Below are positions 15,901-25,248 of a stretch of DNA of 64,000 bases, one piece after another (the stretch's first letter is position 1; each line of letters opens with the position of its first letter). The position numbers and the translations under genes were made by a program. This DNA comes from Paracoccaceae bacterium (lineage in GTDB: Bacteria > Pseudomonadota > Alphaproteobacteria > Rhodobacterales > Rhodobacteraceae): contig JAPOXR010000016.1 in NCBI GenBank assembly GCA_026706985.1, positions 1-64,000 on the forward strand. Direction: 5' to 3'. Below the pieces are notes generated by a model that was not told where the DNA came from, searched no databases, and worked only from the letters and a program-made list of their open reading frames with translations.

Positions 15901-17310
15901 TCAGAACCTCTGAACAAAGCGCACAATTCTTTCGACCGTGGGATTATTGAACAGGCGCTTGGAAAAGAAGGCACCCGCGGCGCGCTTGTTTGCCTCACCG
16001 AGCGTCGGGTAAGGCGCAATCATATTGGCAAAGGCCGACATTTTCAGGCCGTTCGCAATCGCCATCGACCACAGGTGAATCATTTCACCCGCCTGCGCTC
16101 CGACGATGGATGCACCAACCGGCTTCGATCCGGCGACAACCACCCGCACCTGTCCGACCGGCAGCCCTTCCGCCAGTGCCCTGTCATTCTCGCCGTAATC
16201 GAAACTGACCACCTCAACCTTGCCGCCATATTTTTTCCGCGCAGCCTCTTCGGTCAGTCCCACCTCGGCGATTTCGGGATCGGTATAAGTAGCCGAAGGA
16301 ATGTGATCTTGGCGCGCTTTTGACGGGAGACCGAACAAGGCGGATTTCACGATAACGGATGCGTGATAGCCGGCCACATGGGTGAATTGCGCCGCACCCG
16401 CCACATCCCCGATCGCATAGACCCGGCGGTTTGTGGTTTTGAGCGAGGCATCAACCTTGATGCCGGTGCGGTGCCGTTCGATACCCGCGGCTTCGAGATC
16501 AAGCTTTTCCAGATTGGATTTCCTGCCCACCGCAACAAGCAGATCTGTCCCTTGAATGACCTTTTCATCAGCGGTCGTGATCGTGACCGCCCCCTTCTCA
16601 CCCTCGATCTTCGTGGCCATCGCATCTTCGATGATGGTTATTCCCTCGCTCCGCAATTGCTGCAGCACGATCGCGGCATGATCCGGATGGCTTCGTCCCA
16701 GCGCCTTCAGCCCTTCCAACACAGTGACCTTACTTCCCAACCGGCTGTGCGCCTGCGCCATTTCCATGCCGATTGGTCCGCCACCGATGATGAGCAGATG
16801 CTCGGGGCGTTCCCTGCTGTCAAAAATGGTTTCATTGGTCTCGTAGGGCACGCTGTCGAGACCCGGGATCGGCGGCACAAAAGGTGAAGAACCGGTTGCG
16901 ACGACAAACCGCCTTGCCTCGATTACGGTATCTCCCGCCTGCACCTCGGAGGGGGAAATAAAGCTCCCGAACTCCTGAATGACCCGAACGCCGAGGGATT
17001 CGAACCGCTCGACACTGTCATGCGGCTCAATTTTCCTGATCACCGAATGGACATGATCCTTCGCTTTGGCGAAATCCACCACCGGTTCAACCGGAGCCAC
17101 GCCGAACGCCGCGCCGGTCTTCATGGCGTGCGCGTGTTTGCCGGCGGCAATCAATGCTTTCGACGGAACGCAGCCGTAATTCAGGCAGTCTCCCCCCATC
17201 CTGCCGCCTTCAAGCAGGACGACCCTGGCACCAATCTGCACCGCTCCGGCCGCGACTGACAGGCCTCCCGAACCCGCTCCGATCACGCAGAGATCTGTTT
17301 TTATCCGCAT
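15901..17310 (-). CDS. FAD-dependent disulfide oxidoreductase (Lpd/MerA-like)
   Basis: 469 residues of the class I pyridine-nucleotide disulfide oxidoreductase family. FAD-binding GAGSGG is at residues 11-16; the redox disulfide is C42/C47 in GGDCLNYGCVPSKA; the NAD(P) fold is GGGPIGMEMAQAHSRLG and the second FAD site is VYAIGDVAG. In true dihydrolipoamide dehydrogenases the C-terminal dimer motif has a catalytic His before xPTxxE; here it reads MIAPYPTLGE, with Ala there. I therefore do not call it Lpd; the electron acceptor is unknown. No MerA metal-binding domain. It is 13 bp downstream of a TVP38-family gene and probably cotranscribed with it. Confidence 0.88.
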   Translation of the reverse strand: MRIKTDLCVIGAGSGGLSVAAGAVQIGARVVLLEGGRMGGDCLNYGCVPSKALIAAGKHAHAMKTGAAFGVAPVEPVVDFAKAKDHVHSVIRKIEPHDSVERFESLGVRVIQEFGSFISPSEVQAGDTVIEARRFVVATGSSPFVPPIPGLDSVPYETNETIFDSRERPEHLLIIGGGPIGMEMAQAHSRLGSKVTVLEGLKALGRSHPDHAAIVLQQLRSEGITIIEDAMATKIEGEKGAVTITTADEKVIQGTDLLVAVGRKSNLEKLDLEAAGIERHRTGIKVDASLKTTNRRVYAIGDVAGAAQFTHVAGYHASVIVKSALFGLPSKARQDHIPSATYTDPEIAEVGLTEEAARKKYGGKVEVVSFDYGENDRALAEGLPVGQVRVVVAGSKPVGASIVGAQAGEMIHLWSMAIANGLKMSAFANMIAPYPTLGEANKRAAGAFFSKRLFNNPTVERIVRFVQRF

Positions 17311-17323
17311 TGAATACCGCCTT

Positions 17324-18034
17324 CTATTTGCGCCGAACGGCTTTCAGCAGGATCGGCAGCGCCGCCAGCACGCACAATCCGAGAATCGGGCCGAGAATAT
17401 TCCATTGCCAGATGATGCCGAGATTCGGTGTCTGGCCGGTTGCCAGAACCTCTCCCAATCCGGTTCCGACCCATGTGTATACCGTGGTTCCGGGGATAAT
17501 ACCGACCGCCGTGGTCAACACGAAGTTCCGCAACTTCACACCAACCAGCGCCGGTATCAGATTGGCAGCGAAAAATGGTACCGCAGGAACCAGACGTAAC
17601 AGGAACAGCACGCTGATTTCATTCTCCCGCAGCCCGTCCGACATGCGTTTGACCGCGCCTGATCCGGAGTCAATTTTTGAAGATAGGTAATCGCCAAGCC
17701 CCATCCGGGCCGCCAGAAAGATGATAACTGCGCCGATGGTCGCTGATGCGACATTGTAGAGAACACCCGGAAAAAGTCCGAACAGGAACCCGCCGGCCAA
17801 TGTCGCCGCGGTCGCGCCCGGCAGTGAAAACGCGACAATGACGATATAGGCGGCCACAAATATCAGCGACACCAGGGCAAAATTACTGTCACGCCAGGCC
17901 AGCAACGACCCGCGATTATCCGCCAGCGCCTGCCAGGACAGATAATCGCGGAAGGCAATGAAGGCGACAATCGCCACCACCACAATCACCAACAATGGAA
18001 CCATCCGCTTCAGATCAAGCTTTCGATTAGCCAT
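17324..18034 (-). CDS. TVP38/TMEM64 (DedA-like, SNARE-associated) membrane protein
   Basis: 236-residue inner-membrane protein of the VTT/SNARE-associated family. A single N-terminal anchor (MVPLLVIVVVAIVAFIAF) precedes the VTT core with SLPGATAATLAGGFLFG and the later RLVPAVPFFAANLIPALVG segment. Proteins of this type may act as lipid scramblases or transporters; the precise role is unknown. The ATG at 18034 has AGGA upstream; a longer frame extends to 18106 without support. The pairing with an Lpd-like flavoprotein recurs in other bacteria as far as I recall. Confidence 0.88.
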   Translation of the reverse strand: MANRKLDLKRMVPLLVIVVVAIVAFIAFRDYLSWQALADNRGSLLAWRDSNFALVSLIFVAAYIVIVAFSLPGATAATLAGGFLFGLFPGVLYNVASATIGAVIIFLAARMGLGDYLSSKIDSGSGAVKRMSDGLRENEISVLFLLRLVPAVPFFAANLIPALVGVKLRNFVLTTAVGIIPGTTVYTWVGTGLGEVLATGQTPNLGIIWQWNILGPILGLCVLAALPILLKAVRRK

Positions 18035-18420
18035 GCTTTCCTGCTTCCGGCGCATTCCCGACCAAAATCCGAACGCCACCATGACATGACCACCGAAGCG
18101 GAACAATGCGAATGTTATGGGAACAATGTCGGAAAGTGCCGGTATCCACTCATAGCGAATGATGAATGTGACTGCCTGGGCAACCCGGTCTCCATTCAGG
18201 CAAAGCTTTGCGGGAATACGGCGGAAGACATCGATCGAGGCACCTCAGTGAAGGGCAAAACTCCTATCCCGGCGGCTGACGAGAAACCCTGACGACAGGA
18301 TCAACGATATCCGCGAAACATCCCCCTGTTCCACAAGGTGCGGCTGATCTGTTGCTGTGCCGTCACGGTGCCGGTCCAGCGAAGCAAAACGGCGTTGTTC
18401 AGCCAAGTCATCATGACCAT
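18035..18420. other. Gene-free stretch
   Basis: 386 bases between the TVP38 start and the end of the FGE gene. Open frames here are short or extensions of antisense frames and have no family character. The promoter for the TVP38/flavoprotein pair should lie here; I found no clear boxes. Confidence 0.4.
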
Positions 18421-19383
18421 CTAGGAGTCCCAAACGATCCGAAAGCCTTGATGCGTTGCCGAACCGTCCGGTGAGTTTCCCACGCGCGAAGCAATCCTGT
18501 AGCGATAGCAATAGCTGCGGTGGCAAAGGAACGAACCGCCCTTGAGAAGTCGGAAGCCACGCATTCGGGCCAGCCTCTGCCGAACATGTTTCTTCAAAGA
18601 CCGTACCCGGTACAGATCCGACGTCCATTCCCAGACATTTCCTGACATGTTGTACAAGCCAAACCCGTTCGGATGGAAGGACCGCGCCGGGGCGGTTGTC
18701 TTCCATCCGTCTGCACATGTGTTGTGGTCGGGAAACCGGCCCTGCCAGATATTGCAGGGGAAATGCCCGATATCGTCGGGCTCCGCGTCCCCCCATGGAA
18801 AGCGCACATCGCCACAACCGCCGCGGGCGGCATGCTCCCATTCCCGCTCGGTCGGCAACCGTCCCCCTGCCCAATCAGCATAGGCGGCGGCATCGTTCCA
18901 GGACACATGGACAACGGGATGGTTCGGTAACCATGCCTCGCCCATCGTATCCGGGCCATTGATGTCTTTCCAGTTTGCACCATCGATCTTATGCCACCAT
19001 TCAGCACCTGCAACGGCTTGTGTCGGCCCCAGGCATTCCGGAACTTCGGACCGGAAAACGAAGGACCATCCGATGCGCTCCGCCTCTGTGACAAACCCGG
19101 TTGTCTCAACGAAGTTGAGGAATTGACGGTTCGTGACAGTCGTCGTGCATATCCTGAACGTTTTCAGGCGGTTCCTGCGGAGGGGACTTTCGCCTTCATC
19201 GTGGATCTGCGGCAAATCCGTACCCTGAAACGCCACTTCGCCCGGCACCCGCATGGTTTCAACATCTTCCGGTGATTGGGCGGCGATCCTGTCGGGCTTG
19301 CCGGTGGCCTGGCCGCGTGACGATCGTGATGGCGTGCAGCAGGCCTGCGGAGTGAATGGGTTCTGCCTGCCACCTGTCATCAT
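18421..19383 (-). CDS. Formylglycine-generating enzyme (sulfatase-activating)
   Basis: Converts the active-site cysteine of sulfatases to C-alpha-formylglycine with O2 and copper. 320 residues from the tandem ATG at 19383. The fold is clear: TTTVTNRQFLNFVETTG, HPVVHVSWNDAAAYADWAGGRLPTEREWEHAARGG and NVWEWTSD. The catalytic pair is C287 and C292 in FLCHRSYCYRYR, as in active FGEs, and the N-terminal CCTPSR is also typical. No signal peptide, so it acts in the cytoplasm. A sulfatase gene with a CxPxR motif lies 2.9 kb upstream in the same direction, so this enzyme likely activates it. The gene follows the SDR gene after a 290-bp gap (161 bp if the open frame to 19512 is used). Confidence 0.93.
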   Translation of the reverse strand: MMTGGRQNPFTPQACCTPSRSSRGQATGKPDRIAAQSPEDVETMRVPGEVAFQGTDLPQIHDEGESPLRRNRLKTFRICTTTVTNRQFLNFVETTGFVTEAERIGWSFVFRSEVPECLGPTQAVAGAEWWHKIDGANWKDINGPDTMGEAWLPNHPVVHVSWNDAAAYADWAGGRLPTEREWEHAARGGCGDVRFPWGDAEPDDIGHFPCNIWQGRFPDHNTCADGWKTTAPARSFHPNGFGLYNMSGNVWEWTSDLYRVRSLKKHVRQRLARMRGFRLLKGGSFLCHRSYCYRYRIASRVGNSPDGSATHQGFRIVWDS

Positions 19384-19673
19384 CGAATCCCGGCGAGAAT
19401 TGGCGCATGATAGACAAATGGCCGGCACCGTAAAACCCCGGGTCCATGGCCTGGTGGATATCCGCGGAAATTCGGCTTGATCATCGCCGGATCTGAAACC
19501 TGCTTGTCGCATACCGGGAATTGGATATCTCTCGCGCCTGCCGGTTCAGAAATTCAAAAATTTATGATCAGTGACAGTCATCCAGCCTTTGCGGCTTGTC
19601 TGCAGATCAAACAGGATCGGCGCTCCAGACAAATCCTGTGAAAATATTCGGGTGGGTGCACATTACCTGCATG

Positions 19674-20447
19674 TCACAAGGGGCGCCGGGCGAGCGAGAA
19701 GATCTGCCCCGTTGGTCCACCGACCGGATATGATGCCAATTGCAGAGCCAAATCCGCGACTTCATCCGGGTGCTTGACGCGCTCCCATGCAGGCAGCCCC
19801 TTTGGCAGGGCATCGCGTCCTGCGGCAAGGATTGCTTCCGGCGAACATTTCTGGCTAGGCCCGGCATTGGTCAGGGTCGCGGTTGGCCCGGGCACCAGGC
19901 TGTTAACATCGATCTGCCGGGGCCAAAGCTCGTTGGCGAGACCCTCGGTCATCATGTTCAGTGCCGCCTTGGATACGTGATAGGCGGTGCTGTCGGCACC
20001 GGCGCTGAAACCCTTGCCCGAAGTGAGATTGATGATCTTGCCGCCCGGTCTGATCGCTTCGATCAGTTTCCGGGTCAGCAGATACGGACCGCGGAGATTG
20101 ACCTCCACGGTTCTCCACCACAGCTCCGGATCCGAGTCGGCGAAAGCACCCCGCTCAATATAGGCACCGGCATTATTGACGAGAATATCAACGCCCCCGA
20201 ACTCACGCAAAACCGCATGGCAAAATGCCTCAACCTGCTCTGGATTCGCCAGATCAACGGAGGAGGCATGGCAGCGCCGACCCAGCAGCTCGACCGCACT
20301 TCCAGTTTCCGCGATTTCGAGTTTCGACCGGGCACAAATGGCGAGATCGGCACCCGTCCTTGCGAAAGTCAAGGCAATGGATTTGCCGATTCCACGCCCT
20401 GCCCCTGTGACAACGGCGGTTTTGCCCGCAAGCGGTGATTCATTCAC
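19674..20447 (-). CDS. SDR-family NAD(P)-dependent dehydrogenase
   Basis: 257-residue classical short-chain dehydrogenase. Cofactor motif TGAGRGIG (residues 15-22), NNAG around 90, and catalytic Ser with YHVSK around 155-160. These enzymes oxidise or reduce sugar or polyol hydroxyls, among other things; the substrate is open. The GTG start overlaps the end of the transketolase N-subunit gene by 8 nt, so it belongs to the same operon. It is likely to act before or after the transketolase step. Confidence 0.93.
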   Translation of the reverse strand: MNESPLAGKTAVVTGAGRGIGKSIALTFARTGADLAICARSKLEIAETGSAVELLGRRCHASSVDLANPEQVEAFCHAVLREFGGVDILVNNAGAYIERGAFADSDPELWWRTVEVNLRGPYLLTRKLIEAIRPGGKIINLTSGKGFSAGADSTAYHVSKAALNMMTEGLANELWPRQIDVNSLVPGPTATLTNAGPSQKCSPEAILAAGRDALPKGLPAWERVKHPDEVADLALQLASYPVGGPTGQIFSLARRPL

Positions 20448-21285
20448 GTCTCTTTGCTTCCAATTCCATCAATGTCGCCCCGATCTCGGTCAATCCTTCA
20501 TCCCAATCCACGGCCGTCCGCGCAGTGTAATGCGCCATCGGCAAGGCTTTCTGCAGACAATTGATGCCGGCCCAGAGCCGCGTGTCGCAAATCATCGCAT
20601 AAGGTCTGCCCTTGGTTGCGCGCGCCTCTTCAAATGCGTCCAGAAGTTCCGTGATGCCCGTCCCGTTGATGCGCCGTGACTTGAAGCCGAAAGCCTCGAA
20701 CTTTTCCGGCACCGGTTCAACGGCGAGGACGTCGGCTACCTGGCCCGAAGCCTGCATGTCGTTGTTGTCGATGATGAAGCAGAGATTATCGAGCTTCTGG
20801 TGACCCGCGAACATCGCCGCTTCCCAGACATTTCCCTCCTGCAGTTCACCATCGGAGAAAAGACAATAGACCCGCTCATCCAACCCTTGCCGCCTGAGCG
20901 ACCAGGCAAGTCCCGCTGACTGGCTCGGACCCTGGCCCAGCGATCCGGCGGTGATTTCGAAACCAAGCTGACCTTCTATCGGGCTTTGATCCACCGATGT
21001 GCCATCGGCATTGTAGGTCTTCAACACATCCATTCCGTAGTGGCCGGTTTCTGCCAGCGCGCCATAAACCATGATCGCATCATGGCCGTTTGACAAAACA
21101 AAGCGATCCTTAAACCAGCCGTCGGCATCGGGACGCAGTTCGTCAAAATACAGGACTGCGGCGATATCCGCGAGCGCGACACCTTGCGCCGCATAGCCGC
21201 CGCGTTGGCGACAGATTTCCAGCACATGCCGGCGGATCCTGGCAGCGATGACTGCAAGATCATTGACAGATTGATTGCGTCTCAT
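20440..21285 (-). CDS. Split transketolase, N-terminal (TPP-binding) subunit, copy 1
   Basis: 281 residues. The half of transketolase that binds thiamine diphosphate: FVLSNGHDAIMVYGAL, ITAGSLGQGPSQSAGLA and the TPP block FSDGELQEGNVWEAAM...DNND. The usual GDG is SDG here. It works as a complex with the C-terminal subunit encoded just upstream (ATGA overlap at 21282-21285). The order C then N is the reverse of the usual order and of the second copy in this window. The start MRRNQSVNDL is fixed by that overlap. The enzyme would move a two-carbon ketol unit between sugars. Confidence 0.92.
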   Translation of the reverse strand: MRRNQSVNDLAVIAARIRRHVLEICRQRGGYAAQGVALADIAAVLYFDELRPDADGWFKDRFVLSNGHDAIMVYGALAETGHYGMDVLKTYNADGTSVDQSPIEGQLGFEITAGSLGQGPSQSAGLAWSLRRQGLDERVYCLFSDGELQEGNVWEAAMFAGHQKLDNLCFIIDNNDMQASGQVADVLAVEPVPEKFEAFGFKSRRINGTGITELLDAFEEARATKGRPYAMICDTRLWAGINCLQKALPMAHYTARTAVDWDEGLTEIGATLMELEAKRRE

Positions 21286-22268
21286 GACGCCAGCCCAGCC
21301 AGCCGCGACGCCAACACTTCGGCGTCCAGGCCCAGCTGTGCCCGAATATACGCGAGCGTTCCACCCGGAGCCCACCTGTTGGCCAGGCCGATACGCGTGA
21401 TGCGTGGCCCGCCCCCGGTGTCGGAAACAATTTCGGCCACCAGTGATCCAAGCCCGGTAACAATCTGATGATTCTCAATTGTGACGATCTGGTCGTGCGC
21501 GAATGCGAAGTCGGAAACCTCCTTCTCATTAACAGGCTTGATCGTCGGCACATGCAGGAGCGAATGATCAACGCCGCGTTCGGACAGCAGTTCCGATGTT
21601 TCGAGTGCCCATTGTGTGCCATGACCGCTGGCGATGATGCCGATGCCTTTGCCGGCCTTAAGCGTATAGGTCTTCCCCAACTCGAAGGTGAATTTGTCCG
21701 GATCCAGGATAAGCGGTGTGTTGCCCCGGTGACCCCTGATGTAGGTAAGACCCGGCAAATCCACCGCAATATCGAGAGCGGCGCGGAAATCCGTCGGATC
21801 CACCGGGTCGATTACGGTTGCGTTGGGGATTGCACGCACCATTCCGAGATCCTCGGCTGCCTGGTGGTGGATTCGCGCCGGGTTGGTGATGCCGGGTGTG
21901 AACCCGATCGCAATGTTTGTCAGTCCACCGGTTTCCACATTCGTGCCGGCCCCGGATCCCGTTCCCATGCAGATCAATAACTGGTCGTAGGCACGACGCG
22001 TGATGTAGCAGGCAAAGCAGGTCGCTACAGGTACAAGTCCGCCCTTGGCGACACCTGCAGCCACAGCGAGCAGGTTCTGTTCGGCCATACCGACATCAAG
22101 ATGCTGCTCCGGCAACTCTTTCTTCACCCGCACGACCTGGCAGTATTTGCTCAGATCGGCGCTCATGACCACCACGTCTCCGCGGCGCGTGCACAAATCA
22201 TAGCTGATGCTGTCAAAGGGTGCGGAGTCGAATTGGCGCTCACCGGTCAAGAGCATTGACACGCTCAC
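21282..22268 (-). CDS. Split transketolase, C-terminal (pyrimidine-binding) subunit, copy 1
   Basis: About 328 residues, holding the pyrimidine-binding domain (LDVGMAEQNLLAVAAGVAKGGLVPVATCFACY, with the catalytic Glu of VGMAEQN) and the C-terminal transketolase domain (IVTIENHQIVTGLGSLVAEIVSD). I give the GTG start at 22268, which overlaps the sulfatase stop (GTGA); GTG 22262 and ATG 22256 (MLLTGERQF) are equally possible. Forms an active transketolase only with its N-terminal partner. Confidence 0.92.
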   Translation of the reverse strand: MSVSMLLTGERQFDSAPFDSISYDLCTRRGDVVVMSADLSKYCQVVRVKKELPEQHLDVGMAEQNLLAVAAGVAKGGLVPVATCFACYITRRAYDQLLICMGTGSGAGTNVETGGLTNIAIGFTPGITNPARIHHQAAEDLGMVRAIPNATVIDPVDPTDFRAALDIAVDLPGLTYIRGHRGNTPLILDPDKFTFELGKTYTLKAGKGIGIIASGHGTQWALETSELLSERGVDHSLLHVPTIKPVNEKEVSDFAFAHDQIVTIENHQIVTGLGSLVAEIVSDTGGGPRITRIGLANRWAPGGTLAYIRAQLGLDAEVLASRLAGLAS

Positions 22269-23752
22269 GACACCCGGATGGCGTTGGGAAGCAGAATTTT
22301 CTCCAGATGCGTCTTCGCTTCGGAATGGGTTACCCAATCGGGCGGAGGGAAATCGGCAACCATGTCCCAGTCATCGCCGGTCGCTTCCATATGGGCGGCA
22401 AGCCGGGCGTCCAATGCATCCATGCGGGCAAAATGCGCTGGATCATTCACCAGGTTGTTCTGCTCATCGGGATCAGTGCGCAGGTCAAAAAGCATCGCGC
22501 GATGGTCCCTGCGGCGCATGTAAAGCCAGTCCCTGGTGCGGATACCACGCTCGGCGAAGGGCGCATACTCGCCGGGATTGCCGCCGGTCTGCGTGAATAC
22601 CTGGTACCAGATCGTATCCCGGTGTTCGCTCGTCACGCCATCGAGAACCGGCAGGTAGCTTTGGCTGTTCCGGCCTTCAGGCATCCTGATGTCAAGCAGA
22701 TCAAGGATTGTCGCCATCATATCAACGCCGACATCCACCATGGCGCCGGTGCGGTGCGGCTTGAACCGCGCCGGGTAGCGAATGATAAGCGGCACCTGCA
22801 TCGCGGCGCGGTAGGCCTGGTTCTTGATGCCGCAAAAGCTGCCATGCTGTCCAAACATATCCCCGTGGTCGCTGAGAAAGATAACCATGGTTTCCTCGGC
22901 GATTCCGATAGCTTCGAGATGATCCACAATGCGGCCTAGATTGTGGTCGATATTGTGGATCATGCCGTAATACTCGGCGATGAACCCGCGGATTTCCGCC
23001 TCGGTTTCGACTTCCCCTGTCGGCTTGTTCCCGTGGGCAGCGTGACTCTTGTGCCCTGCGCGGGGATCGCCCCCGCAGAGCACCTCGTTGCGATGTCTCT
23101 GCACCTTGGCCTGCAGTTCAGGATTTGGCACACCGGGCGGTAGTGGAACCTCCTCCGGCCGGTAAATCCGACGCAAATGCGCCGGCATGTCCATTGGGAA
23201 ATGCGGCGGGCCGTAACTCAGATAGCCGAAGAAGGGCCTGTCGACCTTCGCTGCGGAGTTGATGAAATCCAGGAACTGGTCGGTTTGGTAATCCGGCTCG
23301 TATCGCGTCGAATGATAGGCTTGCCCCGTATCATCAAAATAGATGGAGGAGCGGTAATCATGGCCTCGATTGAAGCCAATGAAATGTTCGAAGCCAAAGC
23401 GCCGATCCGGAGGAACGAAGCCCGGTTTCGGCCCGCCTTCCAGATGCCACTTGCCGATATAACCGGTCTGGTAACCCGCATCCTTCAGGAATTCAGCCAG
23501 GAACCCCTGGCCGGCGCGCAGGGGAAAGTGGTTCTGGATCATCCCGTGTCCCTGCGCGTATTTACCGGTCAGGACCGAAGCGCGGAACGGGCAGCAGATG
23601 GGATAGCTGGCATAGGCTTCGCTGAAATGCACGCCTTCCTTAGACAATTTGTCGATATTGGGCGTGCGGATGACCGGATTGCCCGAACAGCCCATCGCGT
23701 CATAGCGCATCTGGTCGGGATAGATGATCAGAATGTTCGGGCGCATTGTCAC
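22265..23752 (-). CDS. Type I sulfatase with Cys-type active site
   Basis: 495-residue sulfatase of the alkaline-phosphatase superfamily, cleaving sulfate esters (or, in relatives, phosphonate or phosphate esters). The modification motif CxPxR appears as C53-C-P-F-R57 followed by ASVLTGKYAQG; C53 would become formylglycine. Metal-site residues: YPDQ (12-15) and LSDHGDMFGQHG. The DQ in place of the more common DD resembles choline-sulfatase-like enzymes. No signal peptide, so the substrate must be inside the cell. The GTG start overlaps the tctA stop (GTGA), and its own stop overlaps the transketolase gene, tying desulfation to uptake and C2 transfer. Confidence 0.93.
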   Translation of the reverse strand: MTMRPNILIIYPDQMRYDAMGCSGNPVIRTPNIDKLSKEGVHFSEAYASYPICCPFRASVLTGKYAQGHGMIQNHFPLRAGQGFLAEFLKDAGYQTGYIGKWHLEGGPKPGFVPPDRRFGFEHFIGFNRGHDYRSSIYFDDTGQAYHSTRYEPDYQTDQFLDFINSAAKVDRPFFGYLSYGPPHFPMDMPAHLRRIYRPEEVPLPPGVPNPELQAKVQRHRNEVLCGGDPRAGHKSHAAHGNKPTGEVETEAEIRGFIAEYYGMIHNIDHNLGRIVDHLEAIGIAEETMVIFLSDHGDMFGQHGSFCGIKNQAYRAAMQVPLIIRYPARFKPHRTGAMVDVGVDMMATILDLLDIRMPEGRNSQSYLPVLDGVTSEHRDTIWYQVFTQTGGNPGEYAPFAERGIRTRDWLYMRRRDHRAMLFDLRTDPDEQNNLVNDPAHFARMDALDARLAAHMEATGDDWDMVADFPPPDWVTHSEAKTHLEKILLPNAIRVS

Positions 23753-25242
23753 TTGCCCATCCGACGCTTGATACGCGAAGTGACCGGCCCCCAGAATATG
23801 GTCAGCAGGAGTGCAGCATAGATCGTGAGACCGATCGGGGTGTCGAAAAACTCGGTCACGGACCCGTCCGCGATGGTGAGCGACTGGCGCAGGGAATTTT
23901 CAAGGATCGGACCCAGCACGAAACCGATGGACAGTGGTGCGATCGAGTAACCCAGCTTGCGTGTGACATAACCCAGTATGCCTGCGCCGAGCAAAACGCC
24001 GACATTGAAGAAAGAATTCGAGACCGAATAGATACCGACAAAGCTGAGAAGCATCACTGTCGGCACGATCACGGCGGTCGGGACCCGGATGAGCTGGGCG
24101 GCAAAGCGGATGGCGACAAGGCCGATGACCATCATCAGAATGTTGATCAGAAAGAGACCCGTAAAGATCGCATACATAAGGTCAGGCTCTTCCGAGAACA
24201 GCTTCGGCCCGGGAGTCAACCCCTGGATCAGGAGCGCGCCCAGCAGCACTGCGGCGGCAGGCGAGCCGGGCACACCAAGTGTCAATGTCGGAACAAGCGC
24301 GCCACCGACCGTGGCGTTGTTCGCTGTCTCGGGCGCAACAATCCCTTCAGGAATTCCGGTGCCGTACGCCTCCGGTGTTTTCGACCGCCGCTTGGCCTCG
24401 GAATAGGCAAAGAATGCACCCACCGCCGCACCCTCTCCCGGAATGATGCCGATGACCGTGCCGATGACCGATGAACGCAGGATCAAATCCTTCATGCCTG
24501 CCAGGGTCTTGAGGCCGGGCAGTTTGACCACCAGGCTGTCAGTCGAAAACTCAATCCGCCGCGCCACGCGTTCCGCGCCGATCAGAACTTCCGACATCGC
24601 AAACAGGCCCACCAGGAAAGGCACCAGCGGCAGACCCTCATATAGATTGTAGCTCCCGAAAGTGTATCTCTCGGTCCCGTTCAACTCGTCCAGCCCCCAG
24701 GTGGTCAGGAAGATTCCCAGGGCACCGATCAGCAAACCTTTCGGCAGGCTCTGCCCGGCCACGCGGACAACAACGATCAGGCCGAACACGGAAATCGCGA
24801 GATATTCACGCGGCCCGAATTTCACCGCCAGATCGGCCAACAGCGGCGCGATCAGGGCAAGGCATGCGGCACTGAACAATCCGCCGATGATCGAACCGGT
24901 GAGCGAAAAGCCCAGCGCCTCTCCGCCGCGCCCGGATTTGAACATGTTATGCCCGTCGAGAACGGTGGCAATCGCTGCACCGGTGCCGGGAATGCCTACC
25001 GCGATTGCCGAGATCGATCCCCCGTAAATCGCCGCAGAGTAAATTCCGAGCAGCAGGACCATGGACGCCACCGTGTCCAAATGGAAGGTGAAAGGAAGTG
25101 CCAGGGCGATGGCGATTGGTGGCCCGAGACCCGGCAAAATCCCGATGACCAAACCCAACAGGATGCCGACAACAAGCAGGAGCATTGTCAGCGGGTCCGC
25201 GAGCAGGCCGAAGGCGGATATGAGTGCGGCGGCATCAAACAT
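23749..25242 (-). CDS. tctA: Tripartite tricarboxylate transporter large permease TctA
   Basis: 497-residue inner-membrane protein with about 12 segments. Family motifs: GLVIGILPGLGPPIAIALALPFTF near the start and IIPGEGAAVGAFFAYSEAKRRSKTPEAYGTG plus GVPGSPAAAVLLGALLIQGLTPG in the middle. It transports carboxylates or similar solutes delivered by TctC using a cation gradient. It overlaps the sulfatase gene by GTGA and is 6 bp behind tctB. Confidence 0.95.
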   Translation of the reverse strand: MFDAAALISAFGLLADPLTMLLLVVGILLGLVIGILPGLGPPIAIALALPFTFHLDTVASMVLLLGIYSAAIYGGSISAIAVGIPGTGAAIATVLDGHNMFKSGRGGEALGFSLTGSIIGGLFSAACLALIAPLLADLAVKFGPREYLAISVFGLIVVVRVAGQSLPKGLLIGALGIFLTTWGLDELNGTERYTFGSYNLYEGLPLVPFLVGLFAMSEVLIGAERVARRIEFSTDSLVVKLPGLKTLAGMKDLILRSSVIGTVIGIIPGEGAAVGAFFAYSEAKRRSKTPEAYGTGIPEGIVAPETANNATVGGALVPTLTLGVPGSPAAAVLLGALLIQGLTPGPKLFSEEPDLMYAIFTGLFLINILMMVIGLVAIRFAAQLIRVPTAVIVPTVMLLSFVGIYSVSNSFFNVGVLLGAGILGYVTRKLGYSIAPLSIGFVLGPILENSLRQSLTIADGSVTEFFDTPIGLTIYAALLLTIFWGPVTSRIKRRMGK

Positions 25243-25248
25243 TGCGCA

